64,000 nucleotides of DNA, from assembly GCA_947034885.2 (NCBI GenBank), contig OX344752.2:3844001-3908000 (forward strand), given 5' to 3'. The first letter of the stretch is position 1. Every line of letters begins with the position of its first letter. Made by a program: the position numbers and the translations under genes. This document shows positions 44,046 through 58,444 of this stretch, piece after piece. The notes under the pieces were generated by a model that had not been told where the DNA came from, ran no database searches, and saw only the letters and a list, made by a program, of their open reading frames with translations. This DNA is from Thuidium tamariscinum. Taxonomy: Eukaryota > Streptophyta > Bryopsida > Hypnales > Thuidiaceae.

Positions 44046-46198
44046 GCTAAACGGTTATGGACTAGGTAACCTTTGAGCCACCGGGAGGCGGTGACTGTGG
44101 GTTATAGGACATAATCAACTCTAACCTTGAATGAAAACTCACATAATTGTTGCTTTCATGGATGAATATTGTGTCGTTATGAACAAATTATCTTACTCTT
44201 GGATGAAACATGTTTGAGCAAACCGACATACATAATTGGAGTTCATTAGATATCAAGTAATTAGTTTTGGAGGATCGGTTATAGATTGTGAATTGGGTCT
44301 TTTGAGTACTAGGCGAGTTTGGTAGGGTGAGCCAACTCAACAAACTTTGTTCTTGATCAATGACCAATTTGCCAAACCAATTACTAGATATAATTTGCTT
44401 TTCTCTAAGACTAGGCATTTTGCCACCTATTGTCCCGTTGACTAGGGTTAGAACATGGACAATATTATTAATATAAAAAATACAAGTTGTTTTAGTGAAC
44501 ATCTATTAAAATGTATCACAAAAAATGATGAAAACATCATGTAAAATATGAATTTCTTATAATGCTCTCAAATTGATGCAAGAAGGCTTTTGGTTTTGCA
44601 AGATTAGGTAGCATGGTGACTCAAATGTATTGAATGCAATAGATGATTGGGCTTTTGTGGCAAGACAAAGAAATGAATTGGTACATATGTTGATTGTATT
44701 TGTTGGTTAGGACATCTTGATCTAGACAAATAATGAATACAAGTGTATTGATTTTTTTGAGGATTTGATTAAATTTAGTATTTAAAAATTCAAATTTATG
44801 GACTCCCACATAGGCAAGGCTACTACATTTTCAAACCCACTACATAGAGAAGATTATAAAATTTGATTTAAAAAATTAATTGAACCTTTTTTTTTAAAAT
44901 TATAGATCAATAGTGGACAAAAAACAAATTAAACATTCATCTAAACTTTTAATTAGTTCATTGTTGAAGTATTGTTCACATTACTGGATGTGGTGACGTT
45001 TTCTATATTCTTGTTTTTGGAATAAGAGTTTGTTGTTTGTGCAAGAAGTCAAAGATCAATGTTTGCATATGCTTGTTGTTTGTATACATTAGAAAAATTA
45101 CGAACTCTCCAAAGGGCCTCTAAAATGGCCTCAATTGGGGTCCTCAATTGGATTTAAATGCGTACTTGTCAAATAAAGGACAACTTTTTTCCCCTATTTC
45201 CACCCATTTTGACATCATGATGTTTATAAAGGTACATGTTTTTTTATTGGATAATGGGACATTAGGTACTTCTTGTCATTCAAATTTTAAGTACATTGAG
45301 GGATTATTTTATTTGGAGAAGGACAAATTTGGTGCAATTAAGTATTAATGGCTCATGTGTTTATAGTACAATGAGTGAGACTTTTTTTTTTAATAAGATC
45401 ATCGGTACTTCATGCTTATGATGTTTGCACCATGAAATACCTCTTATTGGACAATGGAACAATAGGTACTTTTTGTCATTCAAGTCCTTGGTACAATAAG
45501 TGAATTCTTTATTTAACAAATTCATAAGTACTTGATGAATATTCACACAAGGTAGCGACACATATTGTGTACTAAGGCTATCATCTTTAGCCTTCAATAA
45601 ATAGCTTTGCATGTCAATTCCTAACGGCCCTCTAGAGAGCTCAAAATTTCTCTAATGATAATGTATTGCCGTTAGTTTGCAAAGTATGTAAGTTCCAAAA
45701 GGTTATAAACTTCTAGAGGCATTGATTTGTGTATTCTCTTACTTCTTTTTACACTTCATCGCAAATGTTTGTTGTGCCATCTTTTCAAGATGCATATATT
45801 CAAGGCAAAGTTGATTCAATCTCTAACATTCTTCCTTCTATATCTCCATTATTAGTTAGTCTTCTTCTATACTCTCGAGTTCTTTTTCCGTCGACTTCTT
45901 TCACTAATACTTTTCACTCCTTGTCTATTTTTTCTACATCCAGTGGTTTAGATCGTAAGGCAGGAGCCTAAATATTTCCATTCTTCATTGATCATTAGAA
46001 TACCTTAATCTTAGAAGCACTTAGAGTGATAATAGTGAGTGAATGGAAGTGATTCATACAATCTTCACATTTTCTTGATCTTCTTGATTTTCTACTTAAC
46101 TACTTTCATCTCTATGAACTTCCTTAACAATCTTCATTCACAATGCACACACTCTAGAGACCTTGATCTAGATTGTAATCCATATTGCTTTTAAAGAT
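44046..46198. other. AT-rich non-coding stretch with weak inverted and direct repeats
   Basis: No gene supported. Direct repeats of 'ttattgga.aatgg.aca.taggtacttc/tttgtcattcaa' occur at about 45,245 and 45,435. Inverted 'gaactctccaaagggcc' and 'ggccctctagagagctc' at about 45,105 and 45,628 may mark a decayed element. Confidence 0.4.
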
Positions 46199-46350
46199 CA
46201 CTACTAGAAAAACTGTGACCGAATTAACAAAATGACAACAAATTTTTGTTAATTATGGTACTGGAACGCAATTTCTCACTGAATCAACAAATTTTTGTTG
46301 ATTTGGTTAAAAAGACCCAAATTTGTTTGTTGATTTTGGCATTAAAAATA
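46199..46350. mobile_element. Left terminus and subterminal repeats of a CACTA (En/Spm) element
   Basis: The terminus reads CACTACTAGAAAAACTGTGA. Behind it are palindromic subterminal motifs around 'aa.caacaaatttttgtt(g/a)att' repeated near 46,237, 46,283 and 46,320, the usual transposase-binding pattern in this superfamily. The 3 bp before it are GAT. The transposase gene lies upstream on the minus strand and points towards this end, as expected. The other terminus was not found before 64,000. Confidence 0.7.
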
Positions 46351-48599
46351 CTCCCATACAGTTCAAACATCAACAGGATACCAGTCAACAAAATCCATGC
46401 CATTCAGTATATGAAATGTAGAAGCCCTCGTTTATTATTATGCATACAAGGCTGGCCTTCGTCACATCTTAAAGCTGTAATCAAAATCATTGTACCTTCA
46501 ACATATATATAGCTTCCACTTAACACAACAACAATTCACAATTCCAAACTCCACGCTGAACAATTTAAAGATGCACACATAAAAGAATGATTATACATAC
46601 TAATTTTTCCTCATTCAATGCTACAGCATTAGGCTTCTCTGCATTCTGCAACATGTTCGTTGCAACAAGACTACATGAGGGATCCCTGTGCACACTTTTC
46701 AAGCAACTGAGTTTCCACAAACTTCGATGTTATCTTCCATTTCAATTTGGCAAAACTTGCAGATTTCCTTTAAGGATCTTCATAACCCACATTACATGCT
46801 GATTTCAATAAAATGTCCTACATTTGCCTGACTACTTTCACACACTAAAATAACAGGTAACTATTCCTAAACAACTCCCTAGGATTTCAAAATTTCACTT
46901 CTTCTCTTCAAATACAAATGAAAATATACTTTGCTACTAACTTGCAAAGTAAATGACTCTGTCCCACAAGCTCCTCGTCATACTCATTCAATGACATTAG
47001 CCTTTCTGTTTATGCTTCTATATACAATACATTAAATGTATTGCTATTCTAAATGAAGTCCAGTAACTTTCAAATCTGTTACCTTCACTATATTCCTAGG
47101 TAGACTTTCACTACTGCATTTGCTATACTTTTAGGTGCATGATACCATCAGGAAAAAACAGTAGTACTTGATTTTTTTTTCCTTCTTTTCATATTCTCCA
47201 CATGGACCTACATTTCTTCCTCTGGTGAAGCGAAACACGAAAATGCCATTTTCCATTCTGTTCCATGTTCATTTCCTTAGTCAAATTCATTGACCTGTCC
47301 CATTCATTCAAATACATTTCCCCTGACAACCATATTGTTTTAAAAACAAGAACTAATTAGCACATCTTCCCAACACATGCCCCTCCATGTATTACATAAA
47401 GGTTAACTTCTTCTTCAAAGCATGAAAAAATCAAAATCACTTCCTCTTACCGATATCAGAGCAGATGGTCATTGATAGGCAAGGAAGACTCTGAAGTTCC
47501 GTACACCTACATTTCACTACCACTCTGTTTCTCCTCCTACCCAATGCTAAATGATATGCTGCTGCTGACTCCCCTTCATCCTGTACACAGTAGAAACACG
47601 AAAACCGTGAATACATTATGTCACTTTTGTTGTTCCAGTTTTCTTTACTACATGTAATACATTCTGCCACTACTCTGCATACCTTCATGTTTGACACCCA
47701 TGTGATGATGAACTAACTTCAGGTAGGTCACACAGTGAAACGACCACACCCTCCCATTTTCCACACATGCACTTCTGACATGACCTCTAATCACAAACAT
47801 TGCAATCTACCCACCCTATGGAAGAACATGTGCCTACACAGTCCAAGCACATAACACTTTTATGAAGTTCTTCTGTAAAGTCAGTAGTCCAAGACTACCT
47901 ACACCCAGACATTATATGATTTCCAAGTGTGTTCTCTCAGTTACAAAGTCCTTCACAAGTACAACATGAATTTCCTTTTCATCTAAGTTGAATTTCATGG
48001 CTATTTCGAAACTACTCTATTCAAATCATAACTTCAAAATCAACTGCAAAAAAGGAGTTTCTAGGTTAAACTTGTTTCCACTGTACACTGTCTAAAGGTA
48101 CTGTGCTTTCTTTAGCATTCATGAACTTACCACCAACAGATTTATCCATTACCCAGTTCCACAAGAACGCATTGACACTGACAAAATAAAGAACACAGCA
48201 CATAAAACAATTCACCTGGCACTAGTTCAAAGAATCGTGGAAGGGTCAACACCTCTTCCTTGTTCTTGTGTCCTCTAAAATGAGCATAAACCACCCTCCA
48301 TGCGACACACTTGAAAACAACCCTCTCAACCTCATTGACAGAAAACAGAAGTGAAGTTCCTTTTCAACTATGGTTCATTAAGACACTATAGTTTCCAACA
48401 TACTCAATGCTCATAGTATTAGGGTAAACATCAACTATTCTTATACATTTTTAATTGCCCTTTAGTCAGACACATCACGCAATGCACTTCCAGAATTGGT
48501 TTTGCAATACCCTCACTTCCTTCTATTGGTACCTGACTTTACTGTCCAAACTCAAGTACTTTTGCCTTCTTCTCTAACACATTAATGTTGTCATACCTC
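46351..48599. other. Non-coding 3' part of the CACTA element
   Basis: No gene supported. It lies between the terminus and the last transposase exon. Base composition is less AT-biased than outside the element, and pyrimidine-rich on the plus strand. Confidence 0.4.
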
Positions 48600-49482
48600 T
48601 CAATCTTCATCTTCTGTTGACTTCCCGAAGTCCCTATCAAACATCCTGGGATTCTCTTCCAGTACCTCATTGAGGACCTCGTTCAATCCAATGTCTCTGC
48701 CACCAGGGACTTCATTTTGATAATTCTCTGGAACTTCAGCATCTACATGCAATCCTACATAATCAGCATCCCTCCCCATGGCAAACATTTCAGTCTCATC
48801 ATCTTCTTCTGCTTCAATGTCGATTCTCCGTCCTCGCACCTCAGTTCGCAACACGACTTTCCAACCTGGCTCATCCTCATCATCTGAAAAAAAAACCTGA
48901 TGACAATGAATAGGGAAAGCTAACGACTCATAGCCAAATGAAACTCTTGCTCGGAAGTTCGCCATGGTGAAGCCCCATTCATCTTTCTTCACTGTAGCAT
49001 TTCTACCTCTATAATTTGCTTTAACCCAATCACAAACTAGGAGTACCACACAATACTGCCCGTAGTCCAGCTCCACTATCTCTTCAATTTGACCTATGTA
49101 TTCTAGGTCCTCATTCACAATGTTCCTGTCCCGCCTCCCTGCGCGGCACGATTGTCGAAACACAGCAGCGACACCCGAGTCACAAGTACTAGTAATGCTC
49201 TGCTCCGCACTCCTCACTCGAAAGTGGTATCCATATGCATACATACTCCTGTATTGCTTTGCTCGTAGGGACGGTAATTTAGATGAGTCCCTAACCAGTT
49301 GGTCCACCACTTTTCCTTTCTGGACAGCCCTCGCCACATCCTCCTCCAGCCACTTCGGGAATGGAAGAATTTCTTCCAATCCAAGAGGATACGGAGCTCC
49401 TCTCCTACCACCTCGATGTGGATGCCTGCGACGAAAACTGTTTCGTTCATTTGTCCTCTCCTGCCATATTTCTTCGTACCTC

Positions 49483-50971
49483 CTACAATGCATTCCACCA
49501 AAAAATCATGTAATCTGGGACCACATTCTCCTAAGATGGAACACAAAACTACTTTCAGGTAGGATCCTGATCAACTTAATTGTAATTATTTTTGAAGCAC
49601 TTACTATTAATTTTTGAAGCAATTCATTTCAGAGCACTTCCTCAGAAACATAACTTCAGAAATTTCGTTGCCAGCTTTGGAGACATTATAAAAAAAGAAT
49701 ACTTGATAATCCACAGTTCACATGACACCATTCCTCAATTCCTCCCTCCATTCTAATTATTAAAGCCATCAGACATTTCAGTGAACATATACATTACCAC
49801 TTTCCAGTACTCACTTTTAAATTCTCTTGAATTAATTTCCTCCTATCCTCTTCCAGACATGTGTCGTAACCTTCTCAGTCCCAGCCTCCCATAAATCCAT
49901 TATAGAAACAGAAAAATTAAAACAAATAGGAAAACTTTGTTTGCCCCCAAAACGCAGAGGATGCGGACATACATGCTATTGCCCAGGGGTTCATATGTTA
50001 ATCTTCTGCCAACCTCTACTCCACTCTGGTTTCATATTCAAAAAACAAGCACGTTATTTAACCCTGAAACGTCTCAATCATTTCTTGTTTTTCTGCACTT
50101 TATCACTTATTGCTTTGTACAGATATATCATTTACCTGAATTTGATGAATTTGGTCATTAAGGAGGGGTTTTTTCCTCTAAATTCAAGTGTTACATTTGA
50201 TAAATTAGAAGCTCATTGGAACACACAGTGCCTTCAAGGACTCAGTTCATCGTGCAGACTATGGACGACGGAGCGATTCAGGGTTAAGCAAAGGGAGATA
50301 GAGGAGCACCTACCTCTTACCAGAAAATGATACATTACATGACTTTAATGGAAACTTAATTTCTGTGTGCCTTTCAACAGAAGAAACTCACACCAATAAC
50401 ACACATTCGTACTACCTACATGCTCAGTATGTTCCATTAACAGATATTCCGTACTCTCAAAGTAGGTTCATAGTTGCTTCCATGAAATTTTAAACCCCGA
50501 AGAGTCCAAAGACTATAATTCATTCTCTTTAACAATTAAAAAGAAATCATTGGGCAATATCCCAGTGTGGTATTTTAAAAATGAAACTTCTTACCTTAGT
50601 AACTGAAAGCTCTCTACACTCATTGGAAATAAATTTTGCCTTTTCGAGTTCCACTTCTAGATACTGCTTCCCCACTCACTAAAATCATCAGTCCTCAACT
50701 CACTATATCATTCTATTCAATTGTAACAACCTTCATCTTACTAATCAAAAAAAAATTTCAATCCAAAGATCTATTCATTCATGCACTCTCCTGTTTCATA
50801 TCCCCAATAAATTTTTTACAACTGAAGATTCAACACAGCCTAACCAAATTTCAAGGCCGAATAAAACACTCCACACCAATGAACAAGACCAAAAAGAAAG
50901 CAAAATCAAAACAATAGATAATAATCACTACTACACTGAGTTCATGTGACACTGAGTTTACACATGCTCAC
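49483..50971 (-). other. Candidate intron between DUF4218 and DUF4216 exons
   Basis: Donor G|GTGAGC at 50,971 and acceptor TTGTAG| at 49,483. Joining CGC CG to G AGG TAC keeps the frame. The enclosed plus-strand frame at 49,941-50,330 has no recognisable domain and is ignored. Confidence 0.6.
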
Positions 50972-51870
50972 CGGCGATATGGCTCGATGTGGGACGCATT
51001 GTCGAGAATGAATTCGTGCATAGCACTCCTCATTTCCTCTGACAACACCTTTGACTTCCCCTTTCCCTGCAATATTTCGTCCACCATTGTAGGCTCCTCC
51101 TGATCATCCCATACTCTTCGAGATGTCATTCTATACTCTGACATGTATTCTGTGATGAACCCCAATGCTTCTTCTGCTTCATAACTGCTAGCGATACTTC
51201 CCTCTGGCTTGGCCAAGTTTCGGACATATCCTTTCAAATTTTTAAAATACCGTTCGTATGGATACATCCATCTCGTGTGAACAGGACCACATAGAAATAA
51301 CTCTTCCACCAAATGGTGTGGCAAGTGTGACATGATGTCAAAAAATGAAGGCGGCATCTCTTTTTCAAATAAACACATAATCTCTGCAGAATCAATGTGC
51401 ATTTGTTCCTTCTCATCTCGATTCACTGATTTTCCACACAACTTCTTGAAAAGTCTCCCCAAACGAATGATTGCCCCGGCAAGAGCCTTATTGGAAATCT
51501 TACGATAACATAATGGAAGAACCTGTTGTAAGAGCACATGAAAGTCATGTGACTTTAAACCGCTCAACTTGCCTTTGCTAATTTTACTGTGCAATGCTGA
51601 CACATAATTGGTTGATGTCCTCAAATTTTTCAAAACCCCCAACACCTTCGCCTTATCAGCTGGTGTCAAAACATACGATGCACTTGGCATGTGAAGACGA
51701 TTACGGTTCTGGCCTTGAGGTTGTAAATGGAGGTGAGGTCATATGCCACGAGCTTGCATATCTGCCCTAACTGTGGGTGTGTCCTTTTCTCCCATCGTGG
51801 TCCTCAGAATGTTCTCCGATAAGTTTTTCTCACAATGCATAACATCCAAAACATGACGCACAGGAAGATA

Positions 51871-53924
51871 CTGCCACACCCAATCACATCACGTTAATTA
51901 ACCCTGAAATGTCTCTATCCTTTTTAGAATTTCAGCACATTTTTGCTTGTTGCTTTGAACAGATATACAATTTAACATAATTGAATTAATTTTGTCATTA
52001 AGGAAGGTTGTCTTCTTTAGATTCAAGTGTTACATTTGGAAAATGAGAAATTTATTTGATGACACAGTCACTTGAAGCCCTCTGTTAATCGTCCATAGTA
52101 TGGACACCAGAGCGCTTCAAGGTTATACATTACATCATAAAAATCTCCATGTTCCAAAGTTTAAGTCAACTACGATATTATGAAATAAATTATAATGATG
52201 AGAAAGTTACGCTAGTCGTGAACGTTTTCCTCCAATCACAAATGCACGCCTCCTATTACAAAGTTCTTTACATTAAACAAGGACTTACTACAAGCACTCC
52301 TTCTCTGTCCATGCTTACATTTAATTCTGAAGGGTTCCTATCATTCCAACAACTTCATAACTTAAATCGCAAAATAAGGGAGGCACTTTTCATCCACAGA
52401 ATCATATCAAGCATTTTCAGAAAACAAAATTTTTCCCTATAGACGCAACACTTCAAGTCATTGAAGAAGCGGAGGACCGCAACAATCTTTCAGAACATAA
52501 TGGAAACATTGGATATCATGTTATATTCTATTGGTAGACTCTAACACACGCACATTATTATATTGACCTTGGACTGCATTTCCCCTTCTTTCTTCTGATC
52601 TCCTACCCAAAATAATTTTTCCATACGTCAAACACATTATTCCATAATTGCTGATTGTTTATGTTTCATCAATTTAATGAATTAAGAAATTCAAATACCT
52701 ACAAAGACTCTGCAAAATCATAACCTTACTTTCACAATTGAATTGATTCTTTATGAAATCCACGGACTCCTACCTCATACACAACAACAATGTAGACCAA
52801 GTTCATTTTCATGCAATAGAGTTTGGTTTTATTTGACTAATGCCTGTTGATTATATAAATTTAGTTTAACAATATCGTGACACTCAATAAACATCATTAG
52901 CAAATGTCCAAAAAAAATAAATCTTCATTACGTCTACCAAGATTCCATTTTTGGTGGAACTGAGGACATCCATGTAGCATACATAATAGATTCCAATGAC
53001 GCTTAAAAGGTCCAATTGAATTCTGTGAACAAATGTAACAGTGAATTCAACATTTACTCTAGCACTTTGGTTTTCAGAAACATGACTCTTCTATAGTAGA
53101 AAAGAAAAACTATCACTCACAAAGCCTTAGTATTGAAAATTGAGAGTACAAAAAAGCATATTGTACTCAAACATATTTATTATTAATTCTACCAATGAGT
53201 TTCATGGCAATCACTATAATCATAATGAATTCAGATTAAAAGTCCACTGCATACAGTTTAATCACTATACAAAATTCCCAGTACACAAAACATGTTCACT
53301 TTCGATGTGGAATATCATTAGAGTTATGGCAGCGTCTTACTAGACACAAAAGCCTGTTAACGCTTCACCTACTTCATTATTAACACCAATTATACATTTC
53401 ACTTCTAAGTGTGAAAGCATGAAACTTGAAGCCTTCGTCGGCACTCCCCAGTCTACGTTTTGAAGTGTTTTCTTATGAATCATATGAAGTACATTAAAAA
53501 CCACTGAAACTACCGTGTGACCCTTTCAAACAACAATTCGTTTTTTATTTTCTACTCTTCTTTATCATATTAAGTTTAGACTAGGAAAGAAGCACCAATA
53601 CGGAATACTCATTCGCACATGCTCAATAGATTACAAACAGTGTTAATTGAGAATTATACCTAATGCATTATTTTTCAACCTAAATTTAACAGTTTCTGAT
53701 TATTTAACAATCAACAGTTTCTGGTCACAAACAAGGTAAAACATCAAACACTGCAGATCATATACCTATTCATATTCTTCAGTCCCAGTCCATAAAAACT
53801 CTCCCTCAAATTCAAAAAATATACAAAACAGTAAGCGAACATAATAGGTGCAGATGCCTTCAACCACAATGAAATCATTTTGAAAACGTAAATTAAAAAA
53901 CAAACATGTCCAGTACACACTTAC
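51871..53924 (-). other. Candidate long intron within the tnp2 region
   Basis: Donor AAG|GTAAGT after LPYWK and acceptor GGCAG| before YLPVRHVLDV. The junction is in phase 0 and reproduces the continuous order expected of tnp2 proteins. Nothing else recognised inside. Confidence 0.65.
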
Positions 53925-56900
53925 CTTCCAATAAGGCAGCATGAAAAACACACTGCAACGCTTCACACCATGCATCTTTACAGGGTCCTCATTTGAATTT
54001 TGAACTCCACCTTCCGATAAGAACCTCTCTCTCTGCGTCCCCCAACGAAATACTTCTTCGCCTGTTGCTCTAGTAGGAGGTAATTCCCATTCCTGCTGGT
54101 TATTGAAGGCCGCCCTTGCCCTACGAAATCTGTGATTTTCAGGCAAAAAAAGTCTACCGCCTAAGTAGATCATTTTTCCTAAGAGCAGAGCATACTCACT
54201 GCAAGTTTGTGGACCACATAATGGACAACCTTTGTATCCATGGACTTGTTGTCCTGAAAAAAGTCCGTACGCCGGAAAATCATTTACAGTCCACATTAAA
54301 AGAGCTCTCAAAGTGAACCTCCTCTCTCCCTCCGGCTTAGACATATTCACTGCCGGAACTCCTTCCCACAGCTTTTGCAAGTCCCGAACTACAGGGGCAA
54401 GAAATACATCAATGTTCTCTGCTGTAGGCGCCTTTGGACCAGGAATTAACACAGCAAGCGATATGAAGAATATTTTGGTTAATAACCATGGTGGGAGGTT
54501 GTACACGGTAATCAAGAGAACCCAAGTTGAGTGCTTCAAAGCATTATTCTTGAAAGGAATAACACCGTCTCCTACTAAGCCCAGTCGGAGGTTTGTTAGA
54601 ACAGATGCAAAGTCAGGGTATCTTTCATCTATGGCCTTCCATTGATCACTATCAGCTACAGAACGCATTTTTCGATTACGTGACTGGTTAGTACTATACC
54701 AAGTCATATGCTTCGCTATTTCGGGACACCTAAACATCCTCAACAGATGTTTAACAACATCAAAGTATCGCACTACTCTTTTTGGAACATTATTAGAGCC
54801 TTCAACATAGCGTGGACTGTTGCAGGTAGGACAACTGGTTAGGTCTTCATTCTCTTCTTCATACAAAATATGGCCGTCAGGACAACAATGAACTTGCTTA
54901 TGTTTCAAGCCCCACTTCATGAGTATGCTCTTAACTTCATATGCAGTTCTTGGAAAGCAGTTTGATGTGGGCAACAAGTCCCCAGCTAGCCAAGTTAGAA
55001 GAGCATCAAGAAATGTATTTGGGACTGAATACAGACTGCAGAGAGAGAAGATTATAATGGCACACTACAGGCGGTTCACCTGACTTCCTTCAAATATCTT
55101 TTCAGTTGATTGCCGCAATAGGTTCGCCATGTCGACCTCATTCAACTCATCTTCTTCCTCAACGTTGCCTCTGCCATAATCTGCTTGCCCATTTTCACTC
55201 ATTGTAGAATCATGGATCTCGTCAGCACGAGCAAAAGCATCTCGAGCCATGCTCTCAATGTCGACTGCAGTTCTCTCTGGCCAGGTAAATGGACCCTCCG
55301 CTCTGTCATTATTTACGTTGCGATATGGTTCTCCTTCTCTGTCTCGACGACGAGCTGGACCCCTCACATTCTGCCCATCCACTGTCTATAGACAAGCACC
55401 TCCAGATAAGTAGGTTTATTGGGGTGGGGGCTACATGTGGACAACAGATAGGAAATAGTAGCCCTCCACTCGTCGAAGGAATTTTTACTACAACTGAATG
55501 ATGAACTAATGACGCTCCGAACTGCCTCTACACATGCATCGTACTCCAGTCATATACCGTTACATAAGTCATAGTTTTCATGTCAGTCCTAACGAACTGA
55601 CAAGTGCTGGAGAACGGTGAAATACATATACATATTCCGATAATTAGTGCCACTTATCATCTGCAACAGTGACTTACCATTACTGGATATACCAGGTACG
55701 GATCCCGCCCATTGCGGACATGGTGTCTAGCGACAATATGTACTTTCTGGACTCGACTTCCCTGACATCGAGTACACGCGCACGGATACTCAGATAATCC
55801 CAAACGCCTCGAGATGGAACGCTCAATGTGATAAGCCGAGGTCAGTGTTGCACGCATCTAACAAAGAGATCAGGTGCACACCAATTAGTTCATGATTTAT
55901 CGTCGACCCATATTGCATGTATTGATGTAAAAACACTAGAATTTCTTACACATAGTGGTCACTCGTTACCTCTTCATTGTCCTCCATGTTTTCTGCAGGT
56001 TCTTCCGAGTTAAAGTGATGTCTGCCATTTCATAGACACAGAATAAGAGTTATTGCAATATTGAAAAGAGCAAGTACGCAGTTCATCAGTGCCATGCGGT
56101 TGAATGATTCATTGCAACTGGACTTTGTATCACAACTGCACGCTTCAATTTATTTGAAGATTTACTAACGAACTTACGAAGAACACAATAAGACTATATG
56201 TGAGCAAAAAAACTAATCACCTCAACCTGAAATCACAGAACTATTCTTCAGAAATTTTAAAATTTTTGTTCATGTCAGTGTGAATTGTAAAAGGTTCTAA
56301 TTAAGTGGAACGACTGAACACCTAAGACCTTGCACTCAATGCTCGCCCCTCCAAAATGTATGAACGCCCATGTATCAAGAGACTGTGGATCCTTCTCATG
56401 AACTTAATTCAAATACATCATACATCTGCATTCATGCAACACGAGGGTCTATGAAGTTTCATAACGGGGTTCAGTACGTTCCATAGTTCATGGACAATTA
56501 TCTTCTGTGGTACAACATTTGGGCCAGTATCTGATTCTTTTCCATAGAGTTCATGAATGATACCCATTTTATTATAAAAGATTCACAAGAAGAAAAAAAG
56601 GTCTCTATTCATTCTCCTGAACTCCTTTATTGCATCTCCAGTTTCAACGCATGATTCACAATTATGATAGCAATACTTGTACATGCTGAAATTCAAAGAC
56701 CAGCCTCTGTCCATGACATTCAACCATACATATGCAATATTGACTGCGCACAATATAACCTACTTACCACACATAAACAGGATTCCATACATTGACCTCA
56801 AAAAATAAAAGAAATACCTCCTCTACTGCAAACAGAAGACGCACTCACGGCTCCAAGTTTTTCTTGACGTTTGCAAACACACTGTTTGAATAGAAGGAAA

Positions 56901-57041
56901 TCAAGGAAACTGTCAAAAAAATCATCATACTCAGAATAATAGAAACAAAGGCATACATATGGCTGGTTCATTGTCACCTAGCTAATCCATTCTCCGATTA
57001 GTAATTCATGAAATGCCTATGTTTGAAGGGACTTCCCGCTG

Positions 57042-58444
57042 TTACAATCCAGGACTACTAGTCGCAGCATTGCCGCATGGGGTACTCTCACACGTAGTAC
57101 TGTTGTCCTCGACTAAAATTTTGGACTGCTCCATCAGAAAATTCGCCTTCTCTAGGATAACTTGGGACTCTTTCAGCATGTGTAAGAGTTGCTTTCTCAT
57201 CTTCAACTTCCTATCACCACTAGTGCTACACTGTCGGCGGCGGCCTACGACTCCTATCATAACATTATCTGGGAGGGGGCAGCTAGACTGCACTATGGCA
57301 TACTGAGAGTGTGGAACAAAACTGCATATGCCATGGCAATGCTCTTTTGACACCACAACGTCTGTGTTTTCCGACAAATTGTCTACGCTTTTGCTTTGAT
57401 TATCATCAGACCAGCCCATAGAGGCCATGTGTTCCTGTATCTTCATCAGTCATATGTAGCAACACATGAAATAGTGGTTAGAATTATGGCAACCCTGTGG
57501 TAGTCTGTTGGGAGCCACTACCGAATTCGTGTGCAGCATCAATGAAATATGCATTATGAACAAGTTACACAGAAATGTATCCATTTACTATAGCGATTAT
57601 TTCCTCAAACACTCTGGTATACTTCATAGGTTCTCATATAGCATTACGGTGTAGTTTCCCAATTTCGGTGTAGACACTCATGGGAGGTACTAACGAGGAA
57701 TTTAGATTTTGCATGGAAAAGTTTAGAAGGTCTTCACATACCGTAGACTTGGCTTTACGGAAGCTCAACGCCCTGCATGACCTTGCCTCACGTTGTCTGA
57801 ATCGTTTACATTTTCAAGGACAATAGGAAAAAAGTCTCCCAGTTAGCAGTCGTCAAAGAAGACCCTCCAACTTCCTAGTACCATTTTCAATTTAATTGGA
57901 AGTACTTATAGAAAGTAGACAATGTCCAAATATGTTCAGAGAAGGCCTATCATGTGCACATTTCGAGCAATGAACGATGTGATTAGCTTGATATATTCCG
58001 TGCAACTAAAATACAAGTTCTTCGGCGATAAAACTACAGATCTTCCGCAATGAAAGCCAGGCCATGAGGAATTGAGGACTCACATGTTGAAAGCTCAAAA
58101 TCGGATCAACAGAAATTCACGAGCACATTGATGATGCGCTAGATTCCTTGTGCTACAATGAGTATGAGATAATTGTGACAAAATGAAATTACACTCACTT
58201 CGACTTTCACAAAGGGCAGAAGTCTTTGGGTTCTCCTGTATGAGCTTTCTCTTAAGCACAAACAGTGAAAGCAGGGTTCACAGCGGACACAAACTAAGTA
58301 CTCTACTACTGTCTTCACTGAATGACATGAGAGTTAAGGAAACGACGAGTATATAATGAATTGGAGCAAGCGGCAGGGAACTTACTTGTCGAAGATCTTG
58401 CGCAGCAGGTTTATCTCTAGTGTCAACTTGTCCAATGCGAATAC
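57042..58444 (-). CDS. Unrecognised multi-exon gene candidate (minus strand), approximate span
   Basis: A last-exon candidate at about 57,042-57,446 encodes a polar protein part with a probable coiled coil (KLKMRKQLLHMLKESQVILE, then KANFLMEQSKILVED) and ends in a stop at 57,042. Upstream, small segments with good splice borders are visible: 58,386-58,444 (VFALDKLTLEINLLRKIFD, CAG|...|GTAAG), about 58,190-58,255 (KLIQENPKTSALCESR) and about 57,743-57,797 (QREARSCRALSFRKAK). I do not recognise the protein. Its position just upstream of the CACTA transposase on the same strand suggests a second transposon gene (TnpA-like, DNA-binding). This is inference, and the exon set is incomplete. Confidence 0.35.

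Larger units (their letters stand above)
48600..55987 (-). pseudogene. CACTA (En/Spm) transposase, tnp2-DUF4218-DUF4216, one premature stop
   Basis: Multi-exon minus-strand gene. Likely exons: 55,970-55,987 (MEDNEE), 55,678-55,857, 55,080-55,385, 53,925-55,035, 50,972-51,870 and 48,600-49,482, with GT-AG borders. Exon 2 has a zinc-binding, transposase-associated pattern (YPCACTRCQG...H). Exon 4 is tnp2: CPTCN, ILIPGPKAP-like LIPGPKAPTAENIDVF, MWTVNDFPAYGLFSG and GCPLCG. Exon 5 continues with RHVLDVMHCEKNLSENIL and the DUF4218 signature (GLKSHDFHVLLQQVLP, PPSFFDIMSHLPHHLVEEL, CGPVHTRWMYPYERY). Exon 6 is DUF4216 (VVLLVCDWV..., CHQVFF...GWKVVLRTEVR). Phases agree at the 2/3, 4/5 and 5/6 junctions. 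At 3/4 the obvious sites do not keep frame. A TGA at 51,739-51,741 interrupts exon 5 in ARGI*PHLHLQP, where relatives have Arg. It moves the element when intact; this copy is probably defective. Confidence 0.85.
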
